NCBI GenBank assembly: GCA_010094025.1
Contig: ML991837.1
Coordinates: forward strand, 1-64,000
DNA length: 64,000 nt
From: Viridothelium virens
Taxonomy: Eukaryota > Ascomycota > Dothideomycetes > Trypetheliales > Trypetheliaceae
Direction of reading: 5' to 3'
The first letter of the stretch is position 1; each line of letters opens with the position of its first letter. The notes beneath the pieces were generated by a model that made no database searches, had not been told where the DNA came from, and worked only from the letters and a program-made list of their open reading frames with translations. Below are positions 32,766 to 44,658 of the stretch, piece after piece. The translations under genes and the position numbers were made by a program.

Positions 32766-33413
32766 GAGTTTTCCAGTGCATATTAGCTCTTATAAAATTC
32801 AAGATTACGACAGAAGCGAGTTGTGTGCTCACGGATGCCATGCTTTGCCTTGGCAATCACACCTAGTTCCAGATTAGGGGGCAACTCCCATCGATGAAGG
32901 CCGAGATTGAATTGCATGGGCATGGCTGCATTGTGTCGTACAATTCCGCGATCATTTTGTCGGCACACGTTAACGGTCCGACGCTTCGGGAAGATTCCGA
33001 GCATTACAGAGTAGTTCGTATTTTTCCTCTCAGGGTACGACCATTTCCTTCGCTTCCAAGTAACCAAAAGGATATGCCCCAGCTGTGGTCAGTATTGGAT
33101 AGACCCGATCAGTCTCTTTTGTCAAGGCTTCCAGATTCAGCCTCGAGCAAGAAATAAAATCTCATCGGCTGCGCGTTCTACAAACGATAAAAACCTAGGT
33201 ATCTAGCTTTGCAGTCCATCCACAAGCCCAGGATTGATGATGACCTCATGCCTTCCTGACTCCTACCCCACATCTTAGCGCGAACCTTAGCTTTCACATC
33301 CGATCACGCTTCGCCTGTCCTTGATGAGGAGGATGGCGATATTACAGAATCTGTAGAAAGTAGCTCAACCTTCGAATTCAAAAGTTCATCAATTGCCATC
33401 TTGATCTGACAGG
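32766..33413. other. Intergenic, tandem genes
   Basis: 648 bp between the galactanase stop and the cupin start; it should hold the galactanase terminator and the cupin promoter. Short frames only. Confidence 0.5.
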
Positions 33414-34086
33414 ATGCCCTTGAAAAAAGTCGAACCAGAGAAATTTTACGTTCACCCCACTCCACATGTACCAAACTCCAAATTACCTATCCTAGTCTAT
33501 AGAGATGTGTTACAGGATACCAGTCCCGAGACAATCCTCTCCACCATCGAGCCCAATGGATGGTTAAAAGGAGGCCAATTTAAAACATATCCTGTGCCAC
33601 ATTTCCATTGCTTGGCACATGAATGCTATGGGATTATCAAAGGGAGCAGTACGTATTTGCTTGGAAAGTCCCCGCTAGATCCGGAGACAGATGAGCATGG
33701 CAAATCAAATGGGATAATACTCCATGTGAAGGTTGGCGACGTCTTTGTACTGCCGGTCTGTAATATACTCTGCGATAAAAGTGCCTTTGCTCACCATTGA
33801 TAGGCGGGCGTCAGCCATTGTTCTATTGAGTCTGCAGGTGATTATGAGTTCATTGGCTTATATCCAGAGGTGAGCTATGACGGATCGAATTGCAAAGCAA
33901 GCAGCAAATAACGACACTGGGTAGGCTCCGTTGATAGGTGAACATCGGTACGATATGAACTGGGGCAAGGATCCACCAGAAGAGACGCCGAAACTAGCTG
34001 AAAAAGCCGCAACGACGCCGATACCTGAACTTGATCCATTGTACGGTTTGGGAGGGCCTCTGCCAAAACTTTGGAACGAAGCATGA
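33414..34086 (+). CDS. YjlB-like single-domain cupin
   Basis: Three exons, 33414-33755, 33804-33869 and 33925-34086, with introns of 48 and 55 nt, all phase 0; 189 residues. Start MPLKKVEPEKFYVHPTPHV. The first cupin motif is PHFHCLAHECYGIIKGSS (His-x-His and Glu available for a metal) and the second is split by intron 1: GDVFVLP joined to AGVSHCSIE. The third exon gives HRYDMNWGKDPPEE and the family ending PIPELDPLYGLGGPLPKLW. Homologous to bacterial YjlB and fungal proteins of about 180-200 residues whose activity is not known to me. The acceptor of intron 2 has a second AG at 33936-33937 that would break frame; the upstream one (33923-33924) keeps it. Confidence 0.85.
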
Positions 34087-35693
34087 CCAAAGGGTTGTCT
34101 GTGTAAATCAATTATCAAAGAGGCTTCAAAATGCTCGTAATCTTCAGGTTAAGAGCGGGCGGATCAAAATTTCATCTCAAGTGAAATTTTCAACCGCCGA
34201 GGTTGCGAGTCCTTAGAACAGAAGCTTCTGTACGTGAGGATTCTCTTAAGGAATGAATATCCAAGTAGATAACTTTCGAGACGTCAACATTGAAGATGGG
34301 GCCACACACCCCCAAGATTTAAAACTGTGAGATAACTCTACAGTATGCACTGTTGAAGACACATTCAGCCTCGAGTAGCGTCATATGTCGGCTACAACTG
34401 CACATGCCCAGGATCTAGGAGGTACCTTAGCAGGCAATTGCTTGCGCGGAAAGCCAGAGAGACTCTTGAGTGGTGTAGTGCGACTACCCAGGATCTCGCA
34501 GCCGGAAATGGTATAGCGTGAAAACGCTATGATTACTCCACTCAGAACACTTCACCCACCTCACCTAAGACACCCGCAAGAGATGATGACAAACAGCAAA
34601 TGATGATTTGATATACCTTTCCATGTAGATGAGGTTTTGAACTAGACATCTTAACGTAGGTATGATCAGGTAGTCATCTAATCAGGCAGAACGAGTGGCT
34701 AGTGTCCTGAAGGTAAAGCTTCAATGATGAGAGATAGTTTTGTCCAAATCGTGCATGATTCTGAACGTTGGTGGAGAAGAAATCCAGGTCTTAGCCAAGG
34801 AATGCATGTACAGCATGATGGTGCGAACTGGGGAAGCGCCGAGGAGGAAACGGGTCGTCTCCTTCGGACCCTCCCCCTTGATGGGTCACGTGGGTTCGCG
34901 ATGACGGCAACGGGACGACGCGCGACCTTATCGGCTTTAAGCTTTTGGTTCCTGCATTTGATCGACGGCCGCTTGAGTCTGGAGAAGATGTATTGAAGGG
35001 GAGTTTGAAGAAAGGGGATTGGGAGTGAGGCGCAGCGTGGTCCGCGAATTCGGCCCTGGCAAGCTTTTCGTAGGCGAATGCGCTCTCGAAATATGCAATT
35101 TTGAGCACTCTGAATGCAAAGGTGGTGATGTTTCCACGCTGAACTATTTCAGCAAGTTTATGTTGTTATTGATGATTGTGGGGAGCGATTTAGTCGAGGT
35201 GTGTGGTGATTGGCTGCAGGGGCCTGAACTAGCGGAAGGTCAGGGTCGCGCGACAGACGATGACAACGACCCGCTGCCGCTTGACCTCGACCCGACTGAC
35301 TTTGCTCTACCATACACCCGACTTGGTTCAATTCTGCCCCTTTTCTCGATCGACCTTATTAGACATTTGCGCGCGATTCTTTGCGAGTATTGTTGTTGAT
35401 CTCCGGCTGCCTCGGGCTCAAGCGTGACGTAGCTACCGATCCTCTCCCACCGCGTCTCGGCCTCTCCAGCCACACTGCTTGCAAACCAACGCCGCACCGA
35501 TTGTTACATCTTGATAAGTGTCTCGAGGCAAACTTCCCAAGTACGTATGAGCGCGCCTTGTCATCCTTTTCTCTGGCTCGAGATCGATTGGTCGGATCGC
35601 TGGGGAGATTTGTCTGCAGAAGCTGACCACACCCGGTCTTATCCAGGTAGTGTATATCCTGATTAAAACTGTGTGATCAAGCGCTTGTAAAAA
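34087..35693. other. Intergenic upstream of YTA7
   Basis: About 1.6 kb. Overlapping frames of 60-126 codons on both strands (34724-35399 and its antisense) show no domain. No repeat or RNA gene recognised; the last 400 bp probably belong to the YTA7 promoter and leader. Confidence 0.45.
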
Positions 35694-38600
35694 ATGTCTT
35701 CCCGTACCAAGCGCAGACTTGAGGAGTTCGATCCTAACAAATCCGATTCTGACGATCTGGACTATGGCGCCACCTCACCCGCCCCGCGCTCTCGCAAAAG
35801 CAAGAAATCTTCGGGCACGAAGAAGAGAAAGCCTGCCAAGCGTCCTCGAAGAGCTTATGACTCGGACGAGGAGGACGATATAGAGGATGACAGTGATGAA
35901 ATAAGTGAAGATTCATCGGCAGAGGATACACCTGAAGAGGAAGCCGAGCTGAACCCTCGTACCGGTCGCCGAATTAGAGGGGCAGTAAAGAAAAATATCA
36001 AATACGAAGAATCAAGCGAAGAAGAGATCGAGGAGACGGGCAATAGTGACAATGATAGTGATGAAGCAGGACCCACCTCACGTCGGCCAAAGCGTCAGTC
36101 ACTGGTGGTGAAATTGAAAGTCTCACCTGCATACCTGCATCGGCTATCCCCGCAGCCTTCTTCTCGCCCTACAAGGTCTAGAGGCAGATCCGGAGCCACT
36201 CCGCCAGCTTCCGATATGGCTGTCAAGACGCGCAGAAGTAGTCGTCTGTCTAACGATAACGCTGAACCACCTATTGAACTTACAGACTCTGGAAAGCATG
36301 CACAGCCTGCTCGCTCCAGAACGACAACCCCAGAGGCGCCGCCCAGAAGACCGAGTCGCGCAACAAAAGGTCTTAAGAAACCCCCAAGCACGATCATCGA
36401 GGCATCTCAGGAACAGTCAGGCACTACGAAACAAGACGATGATGAGATCCTCATGGAAAACGAGGGTGGTGATGGTGAAGGCGTCGGGGAAGTTCTGCCT
36501 AGTGAAAAATCTCAGCACACCTCAGAGGAAGAAAATGTGGAAGACGAGCCAGTTGAAGAGGATGTCGCTATGGCCGAAACTGAGGTCCAAGATAGCATAC
36601 ACGGTGATGAAGATGATGATGAGCCAGTAAGGACTGGCAGAAACTTACGGGTAGGACATTCTTGTCTCATGCTGTGTTCCTCTATCTCCGCTCGTCGCTA
36701 ATAAATCTTGAACAGTCCCGAAGAGACCAATCGAATCGGCCCTCTACACAAAACTCACAACGCAAGCGAAAAGGCGTTGACGAGAGTAGTGACTTTGAGC
36801 CAGGCGCTGAAGGAGAAGGCGAAGAGGATATGTCAGCATCTGATGATGCTCAGGGATCACCTAAAAAGAAAGCTCGACAACAGGATACTGATACGGACAG
36901 TGGTGGGGGCGGTCGTAGGTCCCGTCGTCTTGCAAGTCAAAAGCGGGATTCCCAGCGAAGCGGTAGCGAACTCGATCAAGATGAGCTTGCGGAAGAAGCT
37001 GAAGAACTTGCAGAGCTGAATCATGCCACACGGCGTAAGCGCAGAAAAATACAGCAGATCATGTATGATGATCAGCCAAAATTACGAAATAGGAGCAACA
37101 AACCCGATTACAGAATCCTGAGGCCAGAACTCGCCTTTCCGATCGAGGAGGATGATGGAGCGCCTGTTCTGACACAGACACCCTCCCGCAACCGCCGTGG
37201 TGGAGGGGGTGGCGCATATCGAAGTCTCTTCTCGACCCAAGGGCCTTTCGGCGGAGCTGGAGGACCACCGCCGGTATTTGGCGGCCCCGAGGGTACAGGT
37301 GCTGCTGGTGGAGCGGACTCGGACAGCAGTGACGATGAGATGAACCCTCGGCCGCCACAAGGTATCGGTGGTACAGTTGGCATGACGCCCACGACTACCG
37401 GACCCAAAGGTCTATTTCCTCAGGCCCATAACGCCGACCCCGCGCAAGGACCTACTGGTGCTACTAGTGCTTTCGGCAAAGTGAAAGACAAGAAGGCACT
37501 TGCGGATGCAGATCCTCTTGGTGTTGATCAGAATGTCAATTTCGATGGTGTCGGTGGTCTGGAAAACCACATCAACCAGCTCAAGGAAATGGTCGCCCTT
37601 CCGCTACTGTATCCTGAAGTCTTCATGCGTTACCACATCACGCCACCACGCGGTGTCCTCTTTCACGGTCCACCTGGTACAGGTAAAACTTTGCTTGCTC
37701 GAGCGTTGGCATCCAGTGTCAGTTCTCAGGGCAAGAAAGTCACCTTCTATATGCGCAAGGGTGCCGACGCGCTTAGCAAATGGGTTGGAGAAGCAGAAAG
37801 ACAGCTACGGCTACTTTTTGAGGAAGCACGGAAAAATCAGCCCAGCATTATCTTCTTTGATGAAATCGATGGTGAGCATTTCCCACACGCGACTGAGCAG
37901 AGCTAAACTAACTCCATCCAAAGGTCTAGCGCCAGTCAGATCAAGTAAACAGGAACAAATCCATGCCTCCATTGTCGCTACACTACTTGCCCTAATGGAT
38001 GGTATGGATGGACGAGGTCAAGTTATTGTCATTGGTGCTACGAACCGTCCAGACACTGTTGATCCGGCACTGCGTCGCCCAGGTCGATTTGATCGGGAAT
38101 TCTACTTTCCACTTCCGGATCAGAAATCCCGTCGATCCATCATTGATATCCACACGAAAGGATGGGATCCGCCCTTGAAGCCAGAATTCAAAGATCAGCT
38201 GGCCGAACTTACCAAGGGATACGGTGGTGCAGATCTTCGGGCGTTGTGCACTGAAGCTGCCCTGAATGCTGTACAAGGGACTTTCCCTCAAATATACAAG
38301 TCGAATGAGAAGCTCATAATCGACCCCAGCAAAATCAAGGTCCTTGCAAAAGATTTCATGATATCTGTTAACCGCATGATCCCGTCTTCAGAGCGATCCA
38401 CCACGTCTGCTGCGTCGCCACTTGCAGCGGATATCGAGCCGCTCCTCCGTACCCCTCTAGATCAGATCGTTCGGCTCCTTGACGACATTATCCCACAGAA
38501 GAAAAAAGCGACGGCTCTTGAAGAAGCCCAGTTTGACGATCGAGACGATGATGGCTTTGAGCGCGAGACGATGCAACGGAATTTTGAACGCTCAAGGATC

Positions 38601-40844
38601 TTCCGTCCACGACTTCTCATCCGTGGTGTTCAGGGCATGGGCCAACAGTATCTTGGTTCGGCTCTGCTCAACAAATTTGAGAGCTTGCACGTTCAGTCTT
38701 TTGACTTGCCAACGCTATTGGAGGACTCTTCAAGAGCGCCAGAAGCTGCCATTGTTCAACTCTTTAAGGAAGTCCGACGGCACAAGCCTAGTGTCATCTA
38801 TATCCCCAATGTTGATGTTTGGTATGAAACTGTGAGCTCAGCCGTTATCAAGACATTCACCTCCTTGTTACGGAGTTTGCCGCCCAATGACCCAGTACTC
38901 CTTCTTGGCGTCCTCGAGTCTAGCTCTGCCGAGATTCAACCAGACTCCGAGATGCTCCGAGATCTGTTTGGCTTTTCGAGCAAGAATCAGTTTGTACTCA
39001 ACCCACCAAATCAGTCGGCGAGAAATGAATATTTTGGTGGGGTTGTGGGTTACATTAGCAGGTCACCTCTCGACTTTCCTGACCCCAGCAACCGTAAGCC
39101 TCGTCAATTAGAGCAACTAGAGGTTGCACCTGCACCGAAGGAGCCTGGAGGACCTTCCAAAGACCAGCTCAAAGCGCAAAAGAAGCAGGATCGACACACT
39201 TTGAACATGTTGAAATTACAGATCCAACCTGTGATGGACCAGATCAGGAACAAGTACAAGAAGTTCAGGGCACCAGTAATTGAAGAAAGCCACATTGCAT
39301 ACCTCTACGATGAACAGGATCCCGAAAAGCTATCCACGAATCTACCACATGAGCAACTGCAGCAACAAGAAGTCTATCGGCCTTTCGAGTTGAGCACCGA
39401 CGACAAAAACGTACCTGGCTTGAAAGAGACTGCAACTGGCAAATTCTATTATAATCTTGAAATTGTGACTATTGAGAAACGTCTTTCCAACGGTTATTAC
39501 AAGCGACCAAAAGACTTTCTTGGCGATATCAAACGGCTCGCAAAAGATGCAAGGACCTTTGGAGATCCCGACCGGTTGCTGAAAGCCAATGAGATGCTAG
39601 CGAATGTTGAAGTAGACATGCAATATGTCGAGGCTAGCAATCCAGGTCTGGTTGCAGAGTGCAATAATGTCTACAATCGAGAGCTTGAAAGAGAAAAGAT
39701 GGTGCAGGACAAGGCAAAGGGAGCTGCAAAGGACGTCCCATTCGTCAGACCCAATGTGCCGCCTTACACATCTAAGACAACGGAACAGACCTCTGGGCCA
39801 GTCACGCTCGGAGAACCTATTCCTGGTCAACATCCCTTGCCACCTTTTACACCGAAGCGGCTGGGTGAGCTTGGTTCAAACCTATCCAATGGCTTCACGA
39901 GCGGCACTCACTTACAGACAAATGGAACATCACATCTCGACGAGGACTCGCATATGACCGACAGTCAGGATGTCGGCTCCAATCCTCAGGAAGCTGCGGG
40001 CTTTATAACCCCAAGCCAAGGAAACACTCAAACTCAACGTTCACAGCAATCTGCGTTGACTCGCATGGCGCCTGGGTCTCAGGCTCAGGATTACCAAAAT
40101 AGTGCATCGACGACAACATCTGGTCAAAAGACCTCGGATCGTGATCGCTCCTCAGGCTCTGGCCCCTACCAAAACTCGCAGAGCACCAATGGCATTCATA
40201 GAGGTGATCATCCGGACTTCTCGATGGTTCAGCCACTACAGGGTAGTTCGCAACTGCCGGACACCCAAGGTTCGCTCTCGCCAAAGTTGTGGTCTTCTTT
40301 TTCGAGCAACGCTGACAACTCTTCCGGTGCAGAAATGCCCGAGTATAGCAACAGCAGTCAATCTCAGCCGCACTCGTCACAGACATCACAACCGCAACAA
40401 AGCCAGGCACAGCAGCCTCCTGTAGTTCCTGCCTTTCCCCGCAACAATTCTATCAACGCCCTCCTCAATGATCCTCGACCAGCGTCGGGTCCTTCGGGCT
40501 CCGCACCTCTTGGTCCACCTTCTCAACCTCAGCACCCACCACTTCAGCTCAATAGAGCCTACCTTGCAGAACTACATGAAGAACTTGCTAATCGCTCCTC
40601 TGGTCTCAGTGTCGAGCAGCTCGAGCAAGTCAATGCGGCCATCATGGACGCAATTTGGAAACATAAGATGGATTGGAATCGGAATAATGTCGCTGTAGCG
40701 GTGCAGGAAAAGTTCAACGAAACCATTAAGGATATCGAAGAAGTTCAGGGAATCGCTGATCCAAGTCAAGATAAATTGTTACGGCGTGTTGGAATGGGTG
40801 GGATGGGTAGAGTGAGAGATGAGGGTGTTGGAATCAGGGGTTGA
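35694..40844 (+). CDS. YTA7: Yta7/ATAD2-type AAA+ ATPase with bromodomain
   Basis: Three exons, 35694-36650, 36716-37871 and 37924-40844, introns 65 and 52 nt (GCTAAT and GCTAAAC branches); 1677 residues. Order: long acidic/basic disordered N-tail with Ser/Asp/Glu clusters, first AAA+ domain (Walker A GPPGTGKT at about 637-644, Walker B IIFFDEID, then GLAPVR and the arginine-finger region DPALRRPGRFDREF), second AAA domain, and a bromodomain near 1205-1270 (FYYNLEIVTIEKRLSNGYYK, PKDFLGDIKRL). The second AAA lacks a working P-loop (RGVQGMGQQYLG), as in yeast Yta7 and human ATAD2. Yta7 evicts or remodels histone H3-H4 at genes and restrains heterochromatin spread. A Ser/Gln-rich region precedes a conserved C-terminal helix pair (AELHEELANRSSGLSVEQLE). 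Confidence 0.95.
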
Positions 40845-41336
40845 TGAATATTGAATTTCTGAGGGGAGAGTGGTAAATCCACGAAAAGGTTGCATTAATT
40901 AATGACAGGAGTAGAACTTCTTTCCTGACCGTAGACTAAGCGTCAGGAGGTCTTTATGGATCTGTAATTTCTGTAGTATTCTGCGTACATGGCGACGTTC
41001 TCGAAGACTCGACGACTCTAGCAGGCTAGTTTTAATCCATGAATAAAGGATGCGAGGCCATTTGACGTGTTTAAATAAGCCAAAATTAGGATTTCCGGTC
41101 ATAACCCGCGCTTTTGAATATAATCTTGCTTTTCTTTCCGCGTACTCTCTGCCATCTGAACGGATGCAATCACGTGCAATAGTCATTTACGCGACAACAT
41201 CGCGACACCCTCGGTCGATCGGTAAACAAACCCGCCGGGGCAAGTAAGGTACTAACCCGCAATTCGCATCGCCAACTTTCAATCGAACGCTTCCTCTTTG
41301 CCATTTATAATTCTGCGAACCCTTCAAAGCATCGTA
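40845..41336. other. Intergenic YTA7 - NNF1
   Basis: 492 bp; the end of YTA7 and the NNF1 promoter. No further feature recognised. Confidence 0.45.
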
Positions 41337-42396
41337 ATGCCTTCGGCCGCCGAGAATCAAAACAATGAGGATCCTCAACCACAATCCACAATTGCCTCGC
41401 GATCACCCTCCCCCGCACCTCCTGCACCTCTCGCCAACGCGCCTGGTCCTCGAGCCACTGCCTTGCAGAAGATTTTCAATGATGCCTTACAGCATACCCT
41501 CGACACTTGTAGCTATAAGAATTTTTCAGGATGCTTCCCGACGGCGGCAAAGTATGCGGGTGTGAGTTTGGAGGCGCTCTGGAGGGACTTTATAGAGAGG
41601 TTGGGAGGGGTCTGTAGGGTAAGTTGATCTTCTCTGGGCATAGTCGTGAAGGTAAATATGGAAGAAATGAGGAAGGTAATTGTGTTCGTGTACGAGGAAA
41701 TGCATGGAAGGACGCAAATGTCGTTGGAGCAGGATTTGTTACAACAAGATCCGAATAGCATCGGCTTCGAAGCTTCTCTGGATGACAATAACAATCACTG
41801 TGCTGGGAGCTTGAAGATAAATTCATGTCTCGTCGAGAAAGTCACTAATGCATGTGCAACTATAGCAAGAATTCGACGCAATATTGAGCCAGCGACACGT
41901 TGTTCCTTCATTAAATGACCTCGATCGTCTGATTGCCGATGCAAAAAGGCGCAAAGAGAAGGCTTTGGAGGAATCCGGTCCAGATGGTGTGCAGCCTCCG
42001 ATTCCGTAAGTGTGACTATCTGAGACAAGGCCCAAATACAATTTACTTGCGCTCTCGATCTCTTACATGCTTTTCCTGCAGCTCGAGAGCCAATCAACAC
42101 CGCGAATGATGACTTGAAAGCTGATATATCGTAGTCCACATACATTGTCTCCAGAAACTCTTCTCCAAACCCATCTGACTCCTTTCCTCAACACCGCACA
42201 ACAAGATCTGAAGACGAATCTTGCAGACACGCAGGATAGAAATACAGCTTTGATACAAGAGATCGAGGGACAGAGGAAGGAAATCGATGTATTGATGCAA
42301 GGACTAGAAAATGTGGTTAGGGATCTAGAAGGAAGTGTCGCGGCTTTGAATTCGGAGAACGGCTTTGACGAGATGACACGAGCAGAGATGATATGA
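41337..42396 (+). CDS. NNF1: Kinetochore MIND/Mis12-complex subunit Nnf1
   Basis: Three exons, 41337-41618, 41866-42005 and 42135-42396, 227 residues. Exon 1 has a Pro/Ser-rich tail then the Nnf1 core ATALQKIFNDALQHTLDTCS, YKNFSGCFPTAA and ALWRDFIERLGGVCR. Exon 2 continues QEFDAILSQRHVVPSLNDLD and RLIADAKRRKEKALEE; exon 3 gives PPHTLSPETLLQTHLTPFL and a coiled coil to the end. Nnf1 (human PMF1) joins the centromere-proximal and microtubule-facing kinetochore layers. Introns of 247 and 129 nt are long for this genome but have good signals (GTAAGT, CACTAAT, TATAG; GTAAGT, GCTGAT, GTAG). A nearer CAG at 42079-42081 would bring a stop after nine residues. I chose the starting ATG because an upstream GTG/TTG region is not conserved. 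Confidence 0.88.
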
Positions 42397-42804
42397 TACC
42401 CTAGTACGTCACGGCCAGGCATGCGTCTGGAATTTGGCACTGATTATTGATTCATGAAGCTCATAGGCGTAGAGGAATTGCCTCTTCTGCCCTGACATGT
42501 GATCTTCGTTCGATATTACCATCCGATCATTTTCCTCACAGAATTAGGAATACGGTGAATTAAGAACGAAACGCACTCCACATAACTTTTATCCAGTCGA
42601 GCAGAACTCTTCGCCGTCCCCCGAAGAACTGGATAAGGAATCATCCAAGATTGGCGGAGAGAAGCCATGGGGGCCTCTTGGGTATAAAACAATTCAACAG
42701 TACGCCCGCAACATTCATCCGTCAGGCATTCAGCACCATCAATTCCGCCAATACCCACGTACCTTGGTAGCCTTTCTCATTGTTCCACCTGAACATCCCA
42801 GTTG
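42397..42804. other. Intergenic, convergent gene ends
   Basis: 408 bp between the NNF1 stop and the stop of the PH-domain gene. No feature seen. Confidence 0.5.
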
Positions 42805-44658
42805 TCATGCCAATTCTCTCCCTCCTACAGCCTCTGGAATCGGGCTTGCTCGTCCATGCACGCCGCCTGAACCATTCTTTGGCCGGAAAAGATCACTGAT
42901 CATCCTCCTCGCTCGCCTTTGCCCGTTTCCAGCCCCAGAAATATCTCCTCGAGCAGCCGCACCGAGAGCTCGATCCGCACTTTCCGACACTCTCCTGGGA
43001 CCAAATGGATCATTCTCCATACTGCTCCCCTCGTTCGAATCAGAGCCCGAACTGGTCGTTATGCGAGCCATGGGCGCGGGCTCGTTCCCTCCAGCGCCAG
43101 TTCCGGCTCTAGTCCCGTTCCCCTTCCCAATGCCTTGGACGACACCGTTGCCCACAGCATCGGGACTCTGCTTCCGTCTCCACAGCAGCGGCGATGCCAG
43201 CGTCCGTGTGCTCGAGAGTGCGTCCTCTTTTTCCTCCGCAAGCCCGAGATCAATTGGGGCGTCGAGTGGTATCAGCACCTTCTTGTCCCAGTCGATCTTG
43301 AAGCGTTTAGCATCTTTGACGATGACGTCGGATGCGCGGGGAGCGTTGGAGACGAGGACAGGCAGACATTTTCGGCGGTAGAGGACGTCGTGGCGGTACG
43401 TCCATGGGTGTTGGGGTCGCCACTTTTGGGTTTCGGGGTCGATGTCAGCGGACGAGGGGGCGTGGACGACTTGGCGAAGATGGAGTATGGATGGAGGCAG
43501 CATAGCAGAGAGTTCGGAGATGTGTTCGCTCGGAGTTCTGGTTGTGGGACTTTCTGGATTTGTATTGTGTTGCCTAAGATCTGCACGGATGGTCCGAGAT
43601 GAGAGAGCAGAGGCGATTAGCCAGTCAGGATACTGTTGCTGAGCGGTGGCTTCTTCGTTCTCTGCATCGTCGTTGTCCTCGTCTCGCTGCTCCTCCTCAT
43701 CATCATCGTCGTCGCCGGGTGGTGTGGGGGAATCCTCATTTATCAAATCGCTGTTTCTCGTGGTGGATGTGATCGCAGGTTCTGGTCTTTCCTGAGCAAA
43801 CTGGGGATAATGCTCTTGAAAAAGGCGCTCTTGCTCCCGTACAAGTCGTCTGTTCCTCATCAAGTGTCCCGCTGCACGTCTGGCCCTGTTTCGGGTTTCT
43901 GTGAAAGAACGTGGGTCCGTTCTATCATCGATATCTGGGGCGATATCCATTGCGGAACATAGCGCTTCCAACCATGCTAGTGCTCTGGACTTACTGTGCG
44001 TACTTAAGAGTATCTGTTCCTCCTCAAGCCGTAGCCGTAGGATGTAGAACTTGACCTTCTGAAACATGGTTTTGTCCTTCATGTATGCTTCCCATCGATT
44101 TCGGGGAAGCATCATCCTTGCTCTGGCATTGAGAGGCTCGAGCTCCACTCTCAAACAATCGTCGGCAAGCCCCACTTCTGCGTTCTGAAGTGTGTACGAT
44201 TTGAGCATCTTCCCTGCCTGAGGCTCAGAGGTAATGATATGAGGTGCCCGCCGATGTATGCTTAAAAGTGGACCGCGTAGAACGACGTAAACTGGAGCCC
44301 AGCTGTGTTCCTTGGCCAATTTGAAGGGAGTGAGTAGTTCAGTCTTCAAATCGAGTTCACCCTCCATTAAGTGCGGGCACGAGTATTCTGGAGGCTGATC
44401 TCCCCGGTCTTCCTTTCGCGAGAGGCGGCCTCTCTTCTTCTGCGGTTTTGGTGCATGATTGGGTAGGGAATAGGCAGGTGAGGGTATATCGTACGTCGAT
44501 GAGAGGGAGACTTTGGGAGCGTTACTGTAGCCTCGCTCGAAACGAGGATTCGGCCTGAACAGTTGAGAAATAGCATCCTCTTCTGCTACACGGCGTTCCG
44601 CTCGCGTGGAGATACCTCCGACTCCCAGAAGCTCTATGGCATTATTCTCCGCTGACAT
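42805..44658 (-). CDS. Fungal PH-domain protein
   Basis: Single exon, 617 residues, ATG at 44658 (MSAENNAIELLGVGGISTRA). A pleckstrin-homology-like domain occupies about residues 95-235: CPHLMEGELDLKTELLTPF, SWAPVYVVLRGPLLSIHR, MLKSYTLQNAEVGLADDC, FYILRLRLEEEQILLSTHS and the closing helix ALAWLEALCSAMDIA. After it come a basic helix, an acidic run (DDDDDEEEQRDEDNDDAENEE), a Pro/Thr-rich part and a conserved block, WRPQHPWTYRHDVLYRRKCL. It probably binds membrane phosphoinositides or a protein partner; I cannot name a pathway. The coding strand changes from C-rich to G-rich at about base 43260 on the way to the stop. Confidence 0.82.
   Translation of the reverse strand: MSAENNAIELLGVGGISTRAERRVAEEDAISQLFRPNPRFERGYSNAPKVSLSSTYDIPSPAYSLPNHAPKPQKKRGRLSRKEDRGDQPPEYSCPHLMEGELDLKTELLTPFKLAKEHSWAPVYVVLRGPLLSIHRRAPHIITSEPQAGKMLKSYTLQNAEVGLADDCLRVELEPLNARARMMLPRNRWEAYMKDKTMFQKVKFYILRLRLEEEQILLSTHSKSRALAWLEALCSAMDIAPDIDDRTDPRSFTETRNRARRAAGHLMRNRRLVREQERLFQEHYPQFAQERPEPAITSTTRNSDLINEDSPTPPGDDDDDEEEQRDEDNDDAENEEATAQQQYPDWLIASALSSRTIRADLRQHNTNPESPTTRTPSEHISELSAMLPPSILHLRQVVHAPSSADIDPETQKWRPQHPWTYRHDVLYRRKCLPVLVSNAPRASDVIVKDAKRFKIDWDKKVLIPLDAPIDLGLAEEKEDALSSTRTLASPLLWRRKQSPDAVGNGVVQGIGKGNGTRAGTGAGGNEPAPMARITTSSGSDSNEGSSMENDPFGPRRVSESADRALGAAARGDISGAGNGQRRARRMISDLFRPKNGSGGVHGRASPIPEAVGGRELA

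Noticed and set aside
24505-34086. Idea of a biosynthetic gene cluster (oxidase, phosphoesterase, DUF3431, GH53, cupin)
   Set aside because: No backbone synthase, pathway transcription factor or dedicated transporter in the interval; the genes look like independent secretory or nutrient functions.
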